A DNA stretch of 50,875 nucleotides from Myxococcales bacterium (lineage in GTDB: Bacteria > Myxococcota_A > Bradymonadia > REDH01). Made by a program: the position numbers and the translations under genes. The stretch's first letter is position 1, and every line of letters starts with the position of its first letter. Where the stretch lies: assembly GCA_020633625.1 (NCBI GenBank), contig JACKDJ010000029.1, forward strand, positions 1-50,875, written 5' to 3'. Shown piece after piece: positions 33,706-43,578 of the stretch. Below the pieces are notes generated by a model. The model did not search any database and was not told where the DNA came from. It was given only the letters and a program-made list of their open reading frames with translations.

Positions 33706-36530
33706 CAAGGGGGGCTCCGCTCACAGACTGCCTGCAGCGACGAGCCGCAGTCCTGGTCGTTCCACTGATCGGCCGCGGCGGCGGCGGTCGGCCAGATCTG
33801 GACGCAGTCCTCGCTCGACGTCCAGCTCCCTCCGTCGTTCGGCTCGCCGGAGGCCCAGTGTCGGTAGCCGGCGTCTTCGCCGTTCGACCACTCGTAGGTC
33901 CCCTCCCAGCCGCGGTCGTTGAGGCCGATCCACGCGGCGGCCGAGAGGTCGAGCATGTAGACGATCCAGTCGTTTTCGCGCTCGTTGTTGATGGTCGCGA
34001 GGTCGCCGCCGGCCCCGCGACAGGCGGACCGCTGGTCGGTCCACCCGCGCGCGGGCTCGACGCGGTAGCAGCGCCCGAACGCGCCACGGATCCACCCAGC
34101 GCCGCAGGTCTCGCGGCGACACCGGTCGCAGCCGTCGCCGGCGGCGGCGTTGCCGTCGTCGCACTCCTCCCAGCGCGCGGTGACTCCGTCGCCGCACCGG
34201 ACCGCCTCGGCGCTGGCACCAAGGCATGTGTCCTCGCTGATGCTGCCGCCGGTGAGGACGAGCCCCCGCCCGTTGCCGGAGGCGTCGGCGGCGTTCGTGT
34301 CGTCGAAGTGATACAGGGCGAGCGTCGTGCCGTCGGCCGAGAGGCGGCGCTCCGGCGTGAACGCTCGCGCGTATCGGCGTCCGAGCGAGTAGCGAACCTC
34401 GTCGAGGCTCGCCGTGGCGCCAGTCGTCGATCCGTCCGAGCCGAGCCAGATCCGCAGCGCGCCGTCGACGGCGCGCTGCGCGACCGGCGCGTGCGAGAAG
34501 GCGACGGGCTCCCCATCGACGAAGATCGCGAGCCCCCACACAGAGAGTCGCTCGGCCACCACGTGGTGCCAGACGCCGTCGGCGATGTTCGTTGGCGCGT
34601 CGAGCCGAAGCACGACCCCCGCCTCGAGGGCGACCTCGAACCGCGGCTGGCCCCCGGCGGCACCGAACCAGATGTAGTCGGTCCCTGAGCGCGGCCCGAC
34701 CCCAAACCAGGCGCCCTCGGCGCTCGTCGTGCGGATCCACGCTTCGAGCGTGAAGTCGGCCGTCCCGGGCGTCCACCGCACGTCGCTCACCGTGAGCGTC
34801 GTGGGGGAGATGTTGAAGACGCTCGGCCGGTGACAGGCGTCGCAGCCGTCGCAAGGGTTCGTGTTCGCGTCGTCGCACGTCTCGTTGGGGCCGACGATGC
34901 CGTTGCCGCAGACGTCGGTGGCGCACGCGCCCGCGCCGCAGCCGAACTCGCACGTCTCGACGACAGTGGTCGCGCCGCCGCGCGCGTCGCACTCGAGCAC
35001 CTCATCTCCCTCGCAGCTCCGTCCTTCCGGCGTGCAGACCTGCGGGACGCACGCGCCGCCGTCGCAGTAGCGCGTCGACTCGCAGCGGACGGAAGCCCAA
35101 TCGGTGCCGCGTTCGTTGCACGCTTTGATCGTGAAGTCGTCGAGGCACTCGAATGAGCTCGGCGCGCAGATCACCGGCGCGCACGCGTTCGCGTCGCAAG
35201 TGAAGCCATCATCGCAGGGCTCGGTCAGGCCGAAACCTGTGCCGCGGGAGTCGCACGTCTCGACGCCGTCGGGGCCGCAGCGGAGCTCACCGGGGAGGCA
35301 GACCTGCGGGACACAGACCGCACTCACACCCGACGGGTCGCAGTACGTGTCGGCCTCGCAGCCCTGCACGGTCTCCGACGCGCCGCGTCCGTCGCAGACG
35401 CCCAGCGTGTATTCGCCGACGCAGCGGACCGCGTCGGGCACACACAGCCGAGGGACGCACACCGCGTCGTCGCAGTATTCGTCGCCGTCGCAGTCGACGA
35501 CGACGGTGAAGCCCGAGCCGCGGTCATCGCAGATCTCGAGTCCGCCGTCGCCTACGCAGTGGCGGTCGCCCGGTGTGCAGACCTGCGGCGCGCACGTCAC
35601 CGCGCCGTCGCCAAGCTCCCGGCAGTAGGTCCCGTCCTCGCAGGTCGCGACGTCGGGGGCGGCGCCGTCGGCGCGGCAGGTCGCGTAGACGAGTGGGCCG
35701 ACGCAGGTCTGCGTGCCGGGCAGGCAGGGCAGCTCGACGCACTCGCCGTCGTCGCAGGCTTCGCCTTCGTCGCAGGCCGTCGCGGCGTCGTAGCCGTCGC
35801 CCCGCGGGTCGCACTCCTCGACCGACAGAGCGTCGGCGCAGCGGCTCGTACCCGGCGTGCACGCCCATGGCTCGCAGTGCGGCGTCGGCACCTCGTCGCA
35901 GTATGCGTTCGAGGCCGAACAGTCTGCAAAGACGCTCGGCGTGGCGTCGGGGCTGCAGCGAACGATCGACTCGCCAGCGCAGTACTCGTCGCCTGGTGTG
36001 CACGCCCGCTCGACGCAGACCCCGCCCAGGCACCGCTCGTCGTCGCCGCACGCAGCTTCGGCGTCGAAGCCGCTTCCGTCGGTGCGGCAGACGGATGGGA
36101 CGTCGCCGTCGCAGCGCCGCTCGCCGGGAGTGCACGCGCCATCCACGCACTCGCCGCCGCGGCAGACGCACGCCTCGCCGCTGCAGCCAGCCGTGTCGGA
36201 GCAGGCTACCGGTGCCTCCCATGCACCATCGTCGCCGCAACGAACGAGCTGGTCGCCGTCGCAGGCGCGCTGCCCCGGCGAGCAACCGCCATCGGTCGCG
36301 TCTGCGCCGGCGTCGCCGCTGTCCGCGACGTCGCCGCTCGAGTCGCCGCCGCCGATGTCGGCCAGCGGCCCCGACCAGCAGCTCCCGGAGACGCAGACCG
36401 ACCCCGTCGCGCAGTCGCCGTCGACGGCGCATGGCGGCCGCTCTTCGAGCGCGGTTCGGTCGAAGCTACACGCGCCGAGCAGGGCGACCCCGAGGGCGGC
36501 AGCGGTCGTGTGGGATTGCAGTCGACGCAT
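33705..36530 (-). CDS. Large modular lipoprotein: Cys-rich repeats, LamG-like domain and C-type lectin domain
   Basis: This 941-aa protein has a lipobox LLGAC (Cys21) and an Asp/Gly-rich linker. About ten Cys-rich units (85-540) follow the pattern C-TPG-x(3)-C-x-GD-x(5)-C-x(10-14)-C-x(5)-C-x(3)-CVP. Next are a DUF4215-like half repeat (CGNGIVGPNETCDDANTN), a LamG-like jelly roll (about 570-765, DFTLEAWIRTTSAEGAWFGV then ADGVWHHVVAERLSVWGLAI), and another DUF4215-like unit (CGDGVTARWEECDDGN). The last 130 residues are a C-type lectin domain: AAWIGLNDRGWEGTYEW, the sugar-type EPN motif in SGEPNDGGSW, and the calcium-site WND in DQWNDQDCGSSLQAVCE. EPN plus WND suggests calcium-dependent mannose-type sugar binding. 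ATG 36530 gives the lipoprotein signal. Confidence 0.85.
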   Translation of the reverse strand: MRRLQSHTTAAALGVALLGACSFDRTALEERPPCAVDGDCATGSVCVSGSCWSGPLADIGGGDSSGDVADSGDAGADATDGGCSPGQRACDGDQLVRCGDDGAWEAPVACSDTAGCSGEACVCRGGECVDGACTPGERRCDGDVPSVCRTDGSGFDAEAACGDDERCLGGVCVERACTPGDEYCAGESIVRCSPDATPSVFADCSASNAYCDEVPTPHCEPWACTPGTSRCADALSVEECDPRGDGYDAATACDEGEACDDGECVELPCLPGTQTCVGPLVYATCRADGAAPDVATCEDGTYCRELGDGAVTCAPQVCTPGDRHCVGDGGLEICDDRGSGFTVVVDCDGDEYCDDAVCVPRLCVPDAVRCVGEYTLGVCDGRGASETVQGCEADTYCDPSGVSAVCVPQVCLPGELRCGPDGVETCDSRGTGFGLTEPCDDGFTCDANACAPVICAPSSFECLDDFTIKACNERGTDWASVRCESTRYCDGGACVPQVCTPEGRSCEGDEVLECDARGGATTVVETCEFGCGAGACATDVCGNGIVGPNETCDDANTNPCDGCDACHRPSVFNISPTTLTVSDVRWTPGTADFTLEAWIRTTSAEGAWFGVGPRSGTDYIWFGAAGGQPRFEVALEAGVVLRLDAPTNIADGVWHHVVAERLSVWGLAIFVDGEPVAFSHAPVAQRAVDGALRIWLGSDGSTTGATASLDEVRYSLGRRYARAFTPERRLSADGTTLALYHFDDTNAADASGNGRGLVLTGGSISEDTCLGASAEAVRCGDGVTARWEECDDGNAAAGDGCDRCRRETCGAGWIRGAFGRCYRVEPARGWTDQRSACRGAGGDLATINNERENDWIVYMLDLSAAAWIGLNDRGWEGTYEWSNGEDAGYRHWASGEPNDGGSWTSSEDCVQIWPTAAAAADQWNDQDCGSSLQAVCERSPP

Positions 36531-36669
36531 CGGCCCTCGTGGGGGTCCGCGCCGCGCGCTGTGCGCGACGCTTTGTCTATACCAGGGATCGTTGGCGCAG
36601 CGAAGAAGGTCCGCGGCGGTCGCGGATTCGGGATCGACACCGGATCCGACTTGTGATCTAAAGTGGTCG

Positions 36670-37719
36670 ATGCTGCTCCGAACGATGGCCACCCTCGCGC
36701 TTCTGGGCGCCCCCTTCGCCGCCTCCGGGTGCGCGGGGCGCGGCGACGACCTCCGCACGTTGGCGGTCGTCGAATCTCTGGAGGTGCGGCTCGCGAGCGC
36801 GGACCGTGACGTTCGCCTAGACGCCGTCCGGGAGCTCGCGCGGCTCGGAGTCCCGGAAGCCTCGCCGATGCTCGCTGCGGCGCTGGAGGATCCGGACTTT
36901 CGTGTGCGCCGCGACGCGGTGACGGGCCTCGGCGGGCTCGGCGCCGAGGCGCGGGATCAGGTAGGCGCCATCGCCGCACTGGCCCGCGACCCCGCGGCGA
37001 TCGTCCGCGCCCGGGCCGTTGCCGCGCTCGGCCAGATCGGTGGCCGCGGGGCGGCGGCAGAGCTGGCGAAGCTGCTCGGGGACGCCGACACCGTCGCTGT
37101 CGAGCCCATCTACATCGCCCTCGGCGAGACCGGCCACGTGCAAGCCGTCGATGCCGTCTCTCCCGGGCTCGACTCCGAAGACGCGGCCGTGCGCGCCGCG
37201 GCCGTTCGCGCGCTGGCGGCGCTCGGGGAGCTCGCGATCCCTGCGCTGGAGCGCGGCCTCGACGGCGCCCACTCAGACGTCCGCTGCGCCGCTGCGCTCG
37301 GGCTGGCGGGTGCGAGCGCGGTCGAGTCGCTGGAGCGCATCGAGCTCGCTTGGAGTGGGGATCCCGCGGCGCCCGTCCGGTTGTGCGCGGCCGCCGCGGT
37401 CGCAGCGCTGGACCCCTCGCGCGCCCCGCGAGCCCTCGCGGAGCTGAGCGAGGCGCTGGGCGACCCGGCGCTCGAAGATGCCGCTGCCGCCGCGCTGGCC
37501 TCGCTCGCGACGCCGGATGCCGCGGAGCTGCTCGTCGCGGCGCTCGGCGCGCGGGAGTACGACCGGGAGCGGGCCGACCCCGTGTTTGCCGCGGTGGTCG
37601 CCTTGGGCGAGGGCGCGCTTCCGGCGCTCGAGGCCGCGCGGCGTCACGCGCCGGTGTCGCCGGCCGCACTGGAAGAGGCCGTCGCGCGCATCGAGTTCGC
37701 CCACGGCACACGCCGATAG
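36670..37719 (+). CDS. HEAT-repeat lipoprotein
   Basis: This 349-aa protein has a signal ending AASGC and then HEAT/PBS-type helical repeats across its length. Examples are DVRLDAVRELARLGVPEASP, FRVRRDAVTGLGGLGAEARD, IVRARAVAALGQIGGRGAAA, VRAAAVRALAALGELAIPAL and DVRCAAALGLAGASAVESLE. These form a curved protein-binding solenoid, probably tethered to a membrane. ATG 36670 is preferred; ATG 36685 is a second option. It is divergent from the lectin lipoprotein gene across 139 bp. The C-terminal end is convergent with coaX. Confidence 0.82.
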   Translation: MLLRTMATLALLGAPFAASGCAGRGDDLRTLAVVESLEVRLASADRDVRLDAVRELARLGVPEASPMLAAALEDPDFRVRRDAVTGLGGLGAEARDQVGAIAALARDPAAIVRARAVAALGQIGGRGAAAELAKLLGDADTVAVEPIYIALGETGHVQAVDAVSPGLDSEDAAVRAAAVRALAALGELAIPALERGLDGAHSDVRCAAALGLAGASAVESLERIELAWSGDPAAPVRLCAAAAVAALDPSRAPRALAELSEALGDPALEDAAAAALASLATPDAAELLVAALGAREYDRERADPVFAAVVALGEGALPALEAARRHAPVSPAALEEAVARIEFAHGTRR

Positions 37720-37768
37720 CCGGTCAGGGGCGCCGCGCCGGGCCCGCGCCCGCCGGCACGCGCGCCCG

Positions 37769-38551
<783 letters not shown>

Positions 38552-39132
38552 GAGTTCTCCGCGGTCGAGCGCGGTGTCGGTGTGACCGAGGGCGCGAAAA
38601 AGCTCAAGGGCGGTCGCGCGGCGGGGAGCGAGTTGACGAAGGCGATGCGCCCCGGGGCTTCGCACCGGCGGCCATCATCCGGAGGCCCCGACGTCGCGGG
38701 GTGCCGCCTGGCCAGTTCGGCGGATACGGATTCGCACCGGCAGGCGGAGATCGACAGAGCGAGGGTCTCTGTTGACGCCGATCCGAATCACCGTCACCGT
38801 GTTGAAGTAGCAGCCAGCCGTCGCCACACTTCGCGTCAGAAACCAATCTGGCAGGCCGCCTCGTAGCCCTCCGTGCGATCGCGGACCAAACAAGGCAGTA
38901 CCGCCACCTCCCGGGGGAGCACCATGGGACAGCACACAAGCGGAGACGTTGCCGTAGCCGGGTCACTCCCGCACCACACCGCGTCGCCCCGCCCCAACGA
39001 CGCGTACGGCGACCGTATTCTTGGACGCCCGAATCGCGACCCAACCCAAACCGTGGCTGCGGTTCCGGCGTTCGGCCGGAGGGTCGCGGAGGACGGGAGC
39101 TTCACCACGCCCGCTTGGGACTGCCTGCTCTG
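38552..39132. other. 581-bp intergenic region with no supported gene
   Basis: This gap lies between divergent coaX and a small lipoprotein gene. Base composition is less GC-biased around 38780-38900. Short frames exist on the minus strand (38675-38935, and a 29-codon frame ending near 38836), but they lack a convincing ribosome binding site, known motifs or signal peptides. It should contain two promoters; I cannot place them with confidence. No RNA gene or repeat was recognised. Confidence 0.5.
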
Positions 39133-39702
39133 ATGAGAACCCATCTCCGCAGAGCCCTGCATGGCGTTCCACCGGTCGTCCTCATGGTCTGCGGGGCAGG
39201 CTGCGAGCCCGGCCCTGACGGATCGATCCTCACTCAGCCTTCGATCGACGCGGGGTGCGTGTGGCCCGCGGATCGCGGCGTCCCAGGCGTCCGGTCCGTC
39301 GAACTCTGGCTGACGCAGAGGCCGGGCGTCCTGGGATTCGTGCATTCGCCGGACGGGAACCGGGAGTCGGGCCGGCTTCTCACCGACGCTGAGACGCAGG
39401 AGTGGTCGGATCTGCTCTCCGGGGACCACACCGCGGAGTTTCAAGCCCAGACCTGCACCCGACGCTCGTCGGAGCAGCGCTACTGGATCCGCGTCGACCG
39501 CGGACTCGCGATGGCAGGGGTGCGGCTCGAGCCGATGGAGTATGTCTGCATCCCCTCGACAACGGAGTCCGTGGCTGCGCAGGCGCTGATCACCAGGGTC
39601 GACCGGCTGTGCATGTCGATCGTCGAGCGTGCATTCGTACAGAGCGGGGGAGGTCCTGCGGCGGCCGACGCCGACGAGGTCCGCGACGCCGCCGGACTGT
39701 GA
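39133..39702 (+). CDS. Small predicted lipoprotein of unknown function
   Basis: This 189-aa protein starts MRTHLRRALHGVPPVVLMVC, with a lipobox-like VCGAGC. The mature part has cysteines at CVW, TCTRR, YVCIPS and LCMSIVERAF, and an acidic segment near the end (AAADADEVRDAAGL). No family is recognised. The first half has beta-strand-like stretches (SVELWLTQRPGVLGFVH and RYWIRVDRGLAMAGVRLEPM). It is followed by the OmpA/TSP3 gene on the same strand after 116 bp. Weak points are the imperfect lipobox and the lack of homologue recognition; the frame is nevertheless long and has a plausible signal. Confidence 0.5.
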   Translation: MRTHLRRALHGVPPVVLMVCGAGCEPGPDGSILTQPSIDAGCVWPADRGVPGVRSVELWLTQRPGVLGFVHSPDGNRESGRLLTDAETQEWSDLLSGDHTAEFQAQTCTRRSSEQRYWIRVDRGLAMAGVRLEPMEYVCIPSTTESVAAQALITRVDRLCMSIVERAFVQSGGGPAAADADEVRDAAGL

Positions 39703-39818
39703 GCTTCGGCCCCGTCGGCCCCCTCCCACCGAGCGTTCCTCGTCGCGAAGAGGCGAGACACGCACGGCTGGTTCTGTTACAGCCGCGAGGTCTTTCTCTG
39801 CAGACTCTCGAACGCCGC

Positions 39819-41588
39819 ATGTCCGCGAATCGCCTACGCACGCTCGCCGCTGCCGTCGCCGCTGCCACTGCCGTCGCTGCCCCCGCCGCGGCGACCGAGG
39901 CCGGTTTCGACGCTCAGATCTTTCACGCCGCGCCGGGCCAGCGCACGAACTACTTCTCCGTCTCTTCGGCGCGCGTTCCCGCTCACCTCCAGTGGGAAGG
40001 CGCCGCGGTGCTCGGCTTTGCGCTGCACCCGATCGCCGAGCAGGTCGAGGGCGAAGACGACCGCTACCCGATCGCGTCGCTGCTGACGCTCGACGTGCTC
40101 GGCTCGATCGGCCTGTTCGACCGGCTCGATGTCGGCCTCGCGATCCCGGTGGTCCTGGCACAGGGCGGCGACGACGCCGAGGCTGGGACGGAGTTTCTCG
40201 AGGTCGACCGCGGCGCCGGACTCGGTGACGTCCGCATCGTGCCGCGCATCCGGCTCCTCTCGATGGGCTCGTCGCCGACCGGCGGGGGCTTTCACCTCGG
40301 CGCGAAGCTGGGGTTGTCGCTGCCGACAGGATCGATCGACTCGTTCCGAGGCGGCGGCTTCCAGGTCAACCCCAGCCTCCTTGCAGAGGTCGCGGGGAAC
40401 GGCGGGTCGTCTCTCGGCATCGAGGTCGGCTACGTGATGCGGCCGCAGGCGTACATCGCGCCGCAGGGCCTCGAGATCGACGACGCGATCGCTTGGGGCG
40501 TCGCCGCGAGGATCAAGGTCGACGAGAGCGCGACGCTCCTCGCCGAAGCGCACGGGGAGATCGGCTACGCGTCGATCACCGAGGGCACCGGTCCCGACTT
40601 CGCGGAGCTCCTCTTCGGCGGGCGCTACTTCATCAACGACTCGATGTTCGCCGGTCTCGGTATCGGGCGCGGGATCGTCGGCGGCGTCGGCTCGCCCGAC
40701 CTCCGCATCATCGGCACGTTCGCGTTCGCGCGCACCACGAACACGGACCGCGACGGAGACGGCCTCGCCAACGGCGTCGACGAGTGCCCGGACCAGGCCG
40801 AAGACATGGACGGCTTCGAGGACACCGACGGGTGCCCGGACCCGGACAACGACGGCGACGGCGTCCTTGACCGCCCGGACCGCTGCGACACCGAGCTCGA
40901 AGACATGGACGGCTTCGAAGACGGCGACGGGTGCCCGGACCCGGACAACGACGGCGACGGCGTCCTCGACGTCGACGACCAATGCCCGATGGAGGCCGAA
41001 GACGTCGACCTCTTCGAGGACGGCGACGGCTGCCCGGAGCCAGACAACGACAACGACGGCATCCTCGACGGCGACGATGACTGCGTCGACCAGCCCGAAG
41101 ACATCGACGGCTTCCGCGACGCCGATGGGTGCCCGGACCCAGACAACGACGGCGACGGCGTCCTCGACGCCGACGACCAGTGCGACGACGAAGCCGAGAT
41201 CATCAACGGCGTCGACGACGCCGACGGCTGCCCCGAGGTCGGGAGCCGCATCCAGCTGAACCTCCGCACCGGCGACGTGACGCTCCTCGACGTGTGCGAG
41301 TTCGACGGCGTGACGTCGAACCTCGCTGCGTCGGGACTCACCTGCGCGAGCCAGCTCGCCGTGGCGCTGAGCGCCTACCCCGAGCTCCGTCTGCGCGTCG
41401 TCGTGCGGACGCGCGACCGCGCCGACGAAGCCCAACGGCTCGCCTCTTCGGAGCGGCGCGCAAACGCGATCCGGGCCGCGCTGGTCGCCGAGGGGATCGC
41501 CGATGAGCGCATCGAGACCTCGCCGTACGCGCTGCCCGTCGGCACCGATGGGCCGCCCTACGAGCTCGAGTTCCGAGTCCTTCGCTAG
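39819..41588 (+). CDS. OmpA-like outer-membrane protein with beta-barrel and thrombospondin type 3 repeats
   Basis: This 589-aa protein has a Sec signal (LRTLAAAVAAATAVAAPAAA). Residues about 30-305 are beta-barrel-like (LDVGLAIPVVLAQGGDD, LGAKLGLSLPTGSIDSF, IGIEVGY-like SLGIEVGYVMRPQAYIA). Residues about 309-476 are calcium-binding type 3 repeats, DxDxDGxxDxxDxC units such as DNDGDGVLDRPDRCDTELED and DNDGDGVLDVDDQCPMEAED. The C-terminal 110 residues resemble an OmpA peptidoglycan domain, with SSERRANAIRAALVAEGIAD matching its helix, but the usual aspartate before the LSxxRA motif is not evident, so binding may be altered. Barrel plus TSP3 plus OmpA is a common myxobacterial arrangement. Confidence 0.85.
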   Translation: MSANRLRTLAAAVAAATAVAAPAAATEAGFDAQIFHAAPGQRTNYFSVSSARVPAHLQWEGAAVLGFALHPIAEQVEGEDDRYPIASLLTLDVLGSIGLFDRLDVGLAIPVVLAQGGDDAEAGTEFLEVDRGAGLGDVRIVPRIRLLSMGSSPTGGGFHLGAKLGLSLPTGSIDSFRGGGFQVNPSLLAEVAGNGGSSLGIEVGYVMRPQAYIAPQGLEIDDAIAWGVAARIKVDESATLLAEAHGEIGYASITEGTGPDFAELLFGGRYFINDSMFAGLGIGRGIVGGVGSPDLRIIGTFAFARTTNTDRDGDGLANGVDECPDQAEDMDGFEDTDGCPDPDNDGDGVLDRPDRCDTELEDMDGFEDGDGCPDPDNDGDGVLDVDDQCPMEAEDVDLFEDGDGCPEPDNDNDGILDGDDDCVDQPEDIDGFRDADGCPDPDNDGDGVLDADDQCDDEAEIINGVDDADGCPEVGSRIQLNLRTGDVTLLDVCEFDGVTSNLAASGLTCASQLAVALSAYPELRLRVVVRTRDRADEAQRLASSERRANAIRAALVAEGIADERIETSPYALPVGTDGPPYELEFRVLR

Positions 41589-41796
41589 GTCGTGAGAGCT
41601 CCGGACGCGACCGGCTGAATACGTGACCCTCTCGCGTGGTCACACGCGAGCGCACTCCGCGCAAGCCGCTCTCAACCAGGTCGCGATGAGCCGCCACCGT
41701 CCCACGCAATCCGCAGCGCGCTCGAAGAGCGAGCGGGCGGGATCGCGTCGGTCGACGGGGCGCGCCCTCGCGGCTCGCTGCTCACCGAGGTCCACG

Positions 41797-43527
41797 ATGA
41801 ACCTGCCCTCAGCTCCCCCCGGCCGCCTCTACGCGGCGCTCCTTGCCGCCCTCGCCGCCACCAGCGTCGCCGCGCCGCGAGCGGTCGCGCAGTCCGCCGC
41901 GTGCTACAAGGGCTCGTGCGCGGGCCTCGACACCGATGCCGTCGGATCGAACTACGGCGAGACCTTCGTCGGCACGCTCCCAGAGGCGCTCGCTGGAACG
42001 TCGGGCGGTGACGTCGACGCGTCGTACCTCGGCGCGACCCAGTTCGGACCGTGCGTCGGGTTCGCCACCGTGCTCCCGGATCACATCGTCACGATCGACG
42101 CGCAGCAGCGGTCGCTCGTCTTCGAGGTGCAGTCGCGCACCGACACCGCGCTGCTCATTCACGGGCCCGACGGCTGGCGCTGCAACGACGACACCGCCGG
42201 GATCAACCCGGCGATCGGCGGTAGCTGGGCGCCCGGCACCTACCGGATCTGGGTCGCCAGCTACGCGTACGGCTTCGCCGACTACACCCTCGTCGCGCGC
42301 GCGGCGCGCCGCGGCGAGACCTTCAGCACTCCCCCGCAGCCCCCTCCGCCCCAGCCACCCGGGCCCGGCCCGAGAGACCCGAGCCGGCCGCCGGGACAAC
42401 CCCCGGGCGAGCATCACGCCGACCGCGCCCCCGCCCTCGACGTCGGCGCGTCAGACGCCGCGCACGGCTCCATCATCGTGCACCCCGGAGATCCAGACTC
42501 GGTGCTCGAGGGCGTCGCCGGTGGGACGGTCGACGCCTCGTCGATGGTAGACTCGCGTGGCATGGCGTGCGCGGGACGCGTGAACCGGCAGCCCGACCAC
42601 ATCGTCACCCTCACCGATCGGTTCGAGGCGCTGACCTTCGCTGTCGACTCCGACCTCGACACGACCCTCCTCATCCACGGTCCCCACGGCTGGCTGTGCG
42701 AAGACGACACGGTCGGACTCGACCCCGTCGTGTCGGGCACCTTTCCGCCCGGGACCTACCGCGTCTGGGTTGGTGCGTTCGCCGGGCCCGACGCTGGCCG
42801 GTACCGCCTGGGCATCCGCGACGACCTCGCCGTCGTGCTCCCGCCGCCGCCGCTCCCGCGCTGGGGGTTCCGCGGCACGTTCGAGTCCCTCGACGTCGCG
42901 TTCGACGGGGCCTCGATCGACGAGCTCCACGCCTCGTGCACCGCGTTCACGTCGCGCTCCGACTCGCTCGGGTGGGTCGACGACATCACCGTGAACGGCG
43001 CGCGGGTGCACAACAGCTCCGGCTACTGGTCGCCCGCTTCGCTGTGCGCGATCGTCGCGCTGAACGCGCGGGCCGACATCCCGCTGCCGGTGGTGGTACA
43101 GGGCGACGTCGAGGGCATCCCGTTCGCGGTGCAACAGTGCGAAGGCGCCGACGCGATCATCTCGCGCTTTCTGCCCGCCGCGCTCGCGCAGACGTGGCTC
43201 GACGACGTCCGCGTCAACGGCACGGCCACGCACAACAGCCGCGGCTACTGGTCGCCGACGGAGGTCGTCGCGATCGTGAACGCCGGGATCGTCGACGAGC
43301 TCGGCGCGCTGATCGCCACCGGCACGATCGAGGACGTCCCATTCCAGTTCACCGGAAACTCGCCCGACGAGATCGCGCAGCGCTGCGAGGCGTTCGTCAC
43401 CTCCGCGACCGACGGTGAGTGGATCGACGACGTCACGGTCAACGGTCAGCGGCGCCACAACAACAGCGGCTGGTGGCAGCCAGCCGACGTCTGCATGATC
43501 GTCGGCTCGCTCGCCGCCCCGAGGTAG
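41797..43527 (+). CDS. Secreted modular protein: two PPC-like modules and three copies of a W-DD-VNG-HN-W domain
   Basis: This 576-aa protein has a signal peptide (LYAALLAALAATSVAAPRAV). Two beta-sandwich modules follow, each containing a TxLLIHGPxGWxCxDDTxG motif (RTDTALLIHGPDGWRCNDD and DTTLLIHGPHGWLCEDD) and a PGTYRxWV strand, separated by a Pro-rich linker. The C-terminal half holds three repeats of about 70 residues with the core WxDDxxVNGxxxHNxxGYW (GWVDDITVNGARVHNSSGYW, TWLDDVRVNGTATHNSRGYW, EWIDDVTVNGQRRHNNSGWW). I do not recognise a named family for this repeat. The gene follows the OmpA/TSP3 gene by 208 bp and ends at the repeat array. No lipobox, so probably secreted or outer-surface associated. 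Confidence 0.78.
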   Translation: MNLPSAPPGRLYAALLAALAATSVAAPRAVAQSAACYKGSCAGLDTDAVGSNYGETFVGTLPEALAGTSGGDVDASYLGATQFGPCVGFATVLPDHIVTIDAQQRSLVFEVQSRTDTALLIHGPDGWRCNDDTAGINPAIGGSWAPGTYRIWVASYAYGFADYTLVARAARRGETFSTPPQPPPPQPPGPGPRDPSRPPGQPPGEHHADRAPALDVGASDAAHGSIIVHPGDPDSVLEGVAGGTVDASSMVDSRGMACAGRVNRQPDHIVTLTDRFEALTFAVDSDLDTTLLIHGPHGWLCEDDTVGLDPVVSGTFPPGTYRVWVGAFAGPDAGRYRLGIRDDLAVVLPPPPLPRWGFRGTFESLDVAFDGASIDELHASCTAFTSRSDSLGWVDDITVNGARVHNSSGYWSPASLCAIVALNARADIPLPVVVQGDVEGIPFAVQQCEGADAIISRFLPAALAQTWLDDVRVNGTATHNSRGYWSPTEVVAIVNAGIVDELGALIATGTIEDVPFQFTGNSPDEIAQRCEAFVTSATDGEWIDDVTVNGQRRHNNSGWWQPADVCMIVGSLAAPR

Positions 43528-43578
43528 CCCGCGCCGCGGGCTGGCTGCGCGCCCGCGGCTGCTGGCTGCCCAGTGCCC

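Noticed and set aside
38675..38935. Small minus-strand gene upstream of coaX
   Set aside because: No ribosome binding site, signal or motif, and mixed codon usage; left as intergenic.
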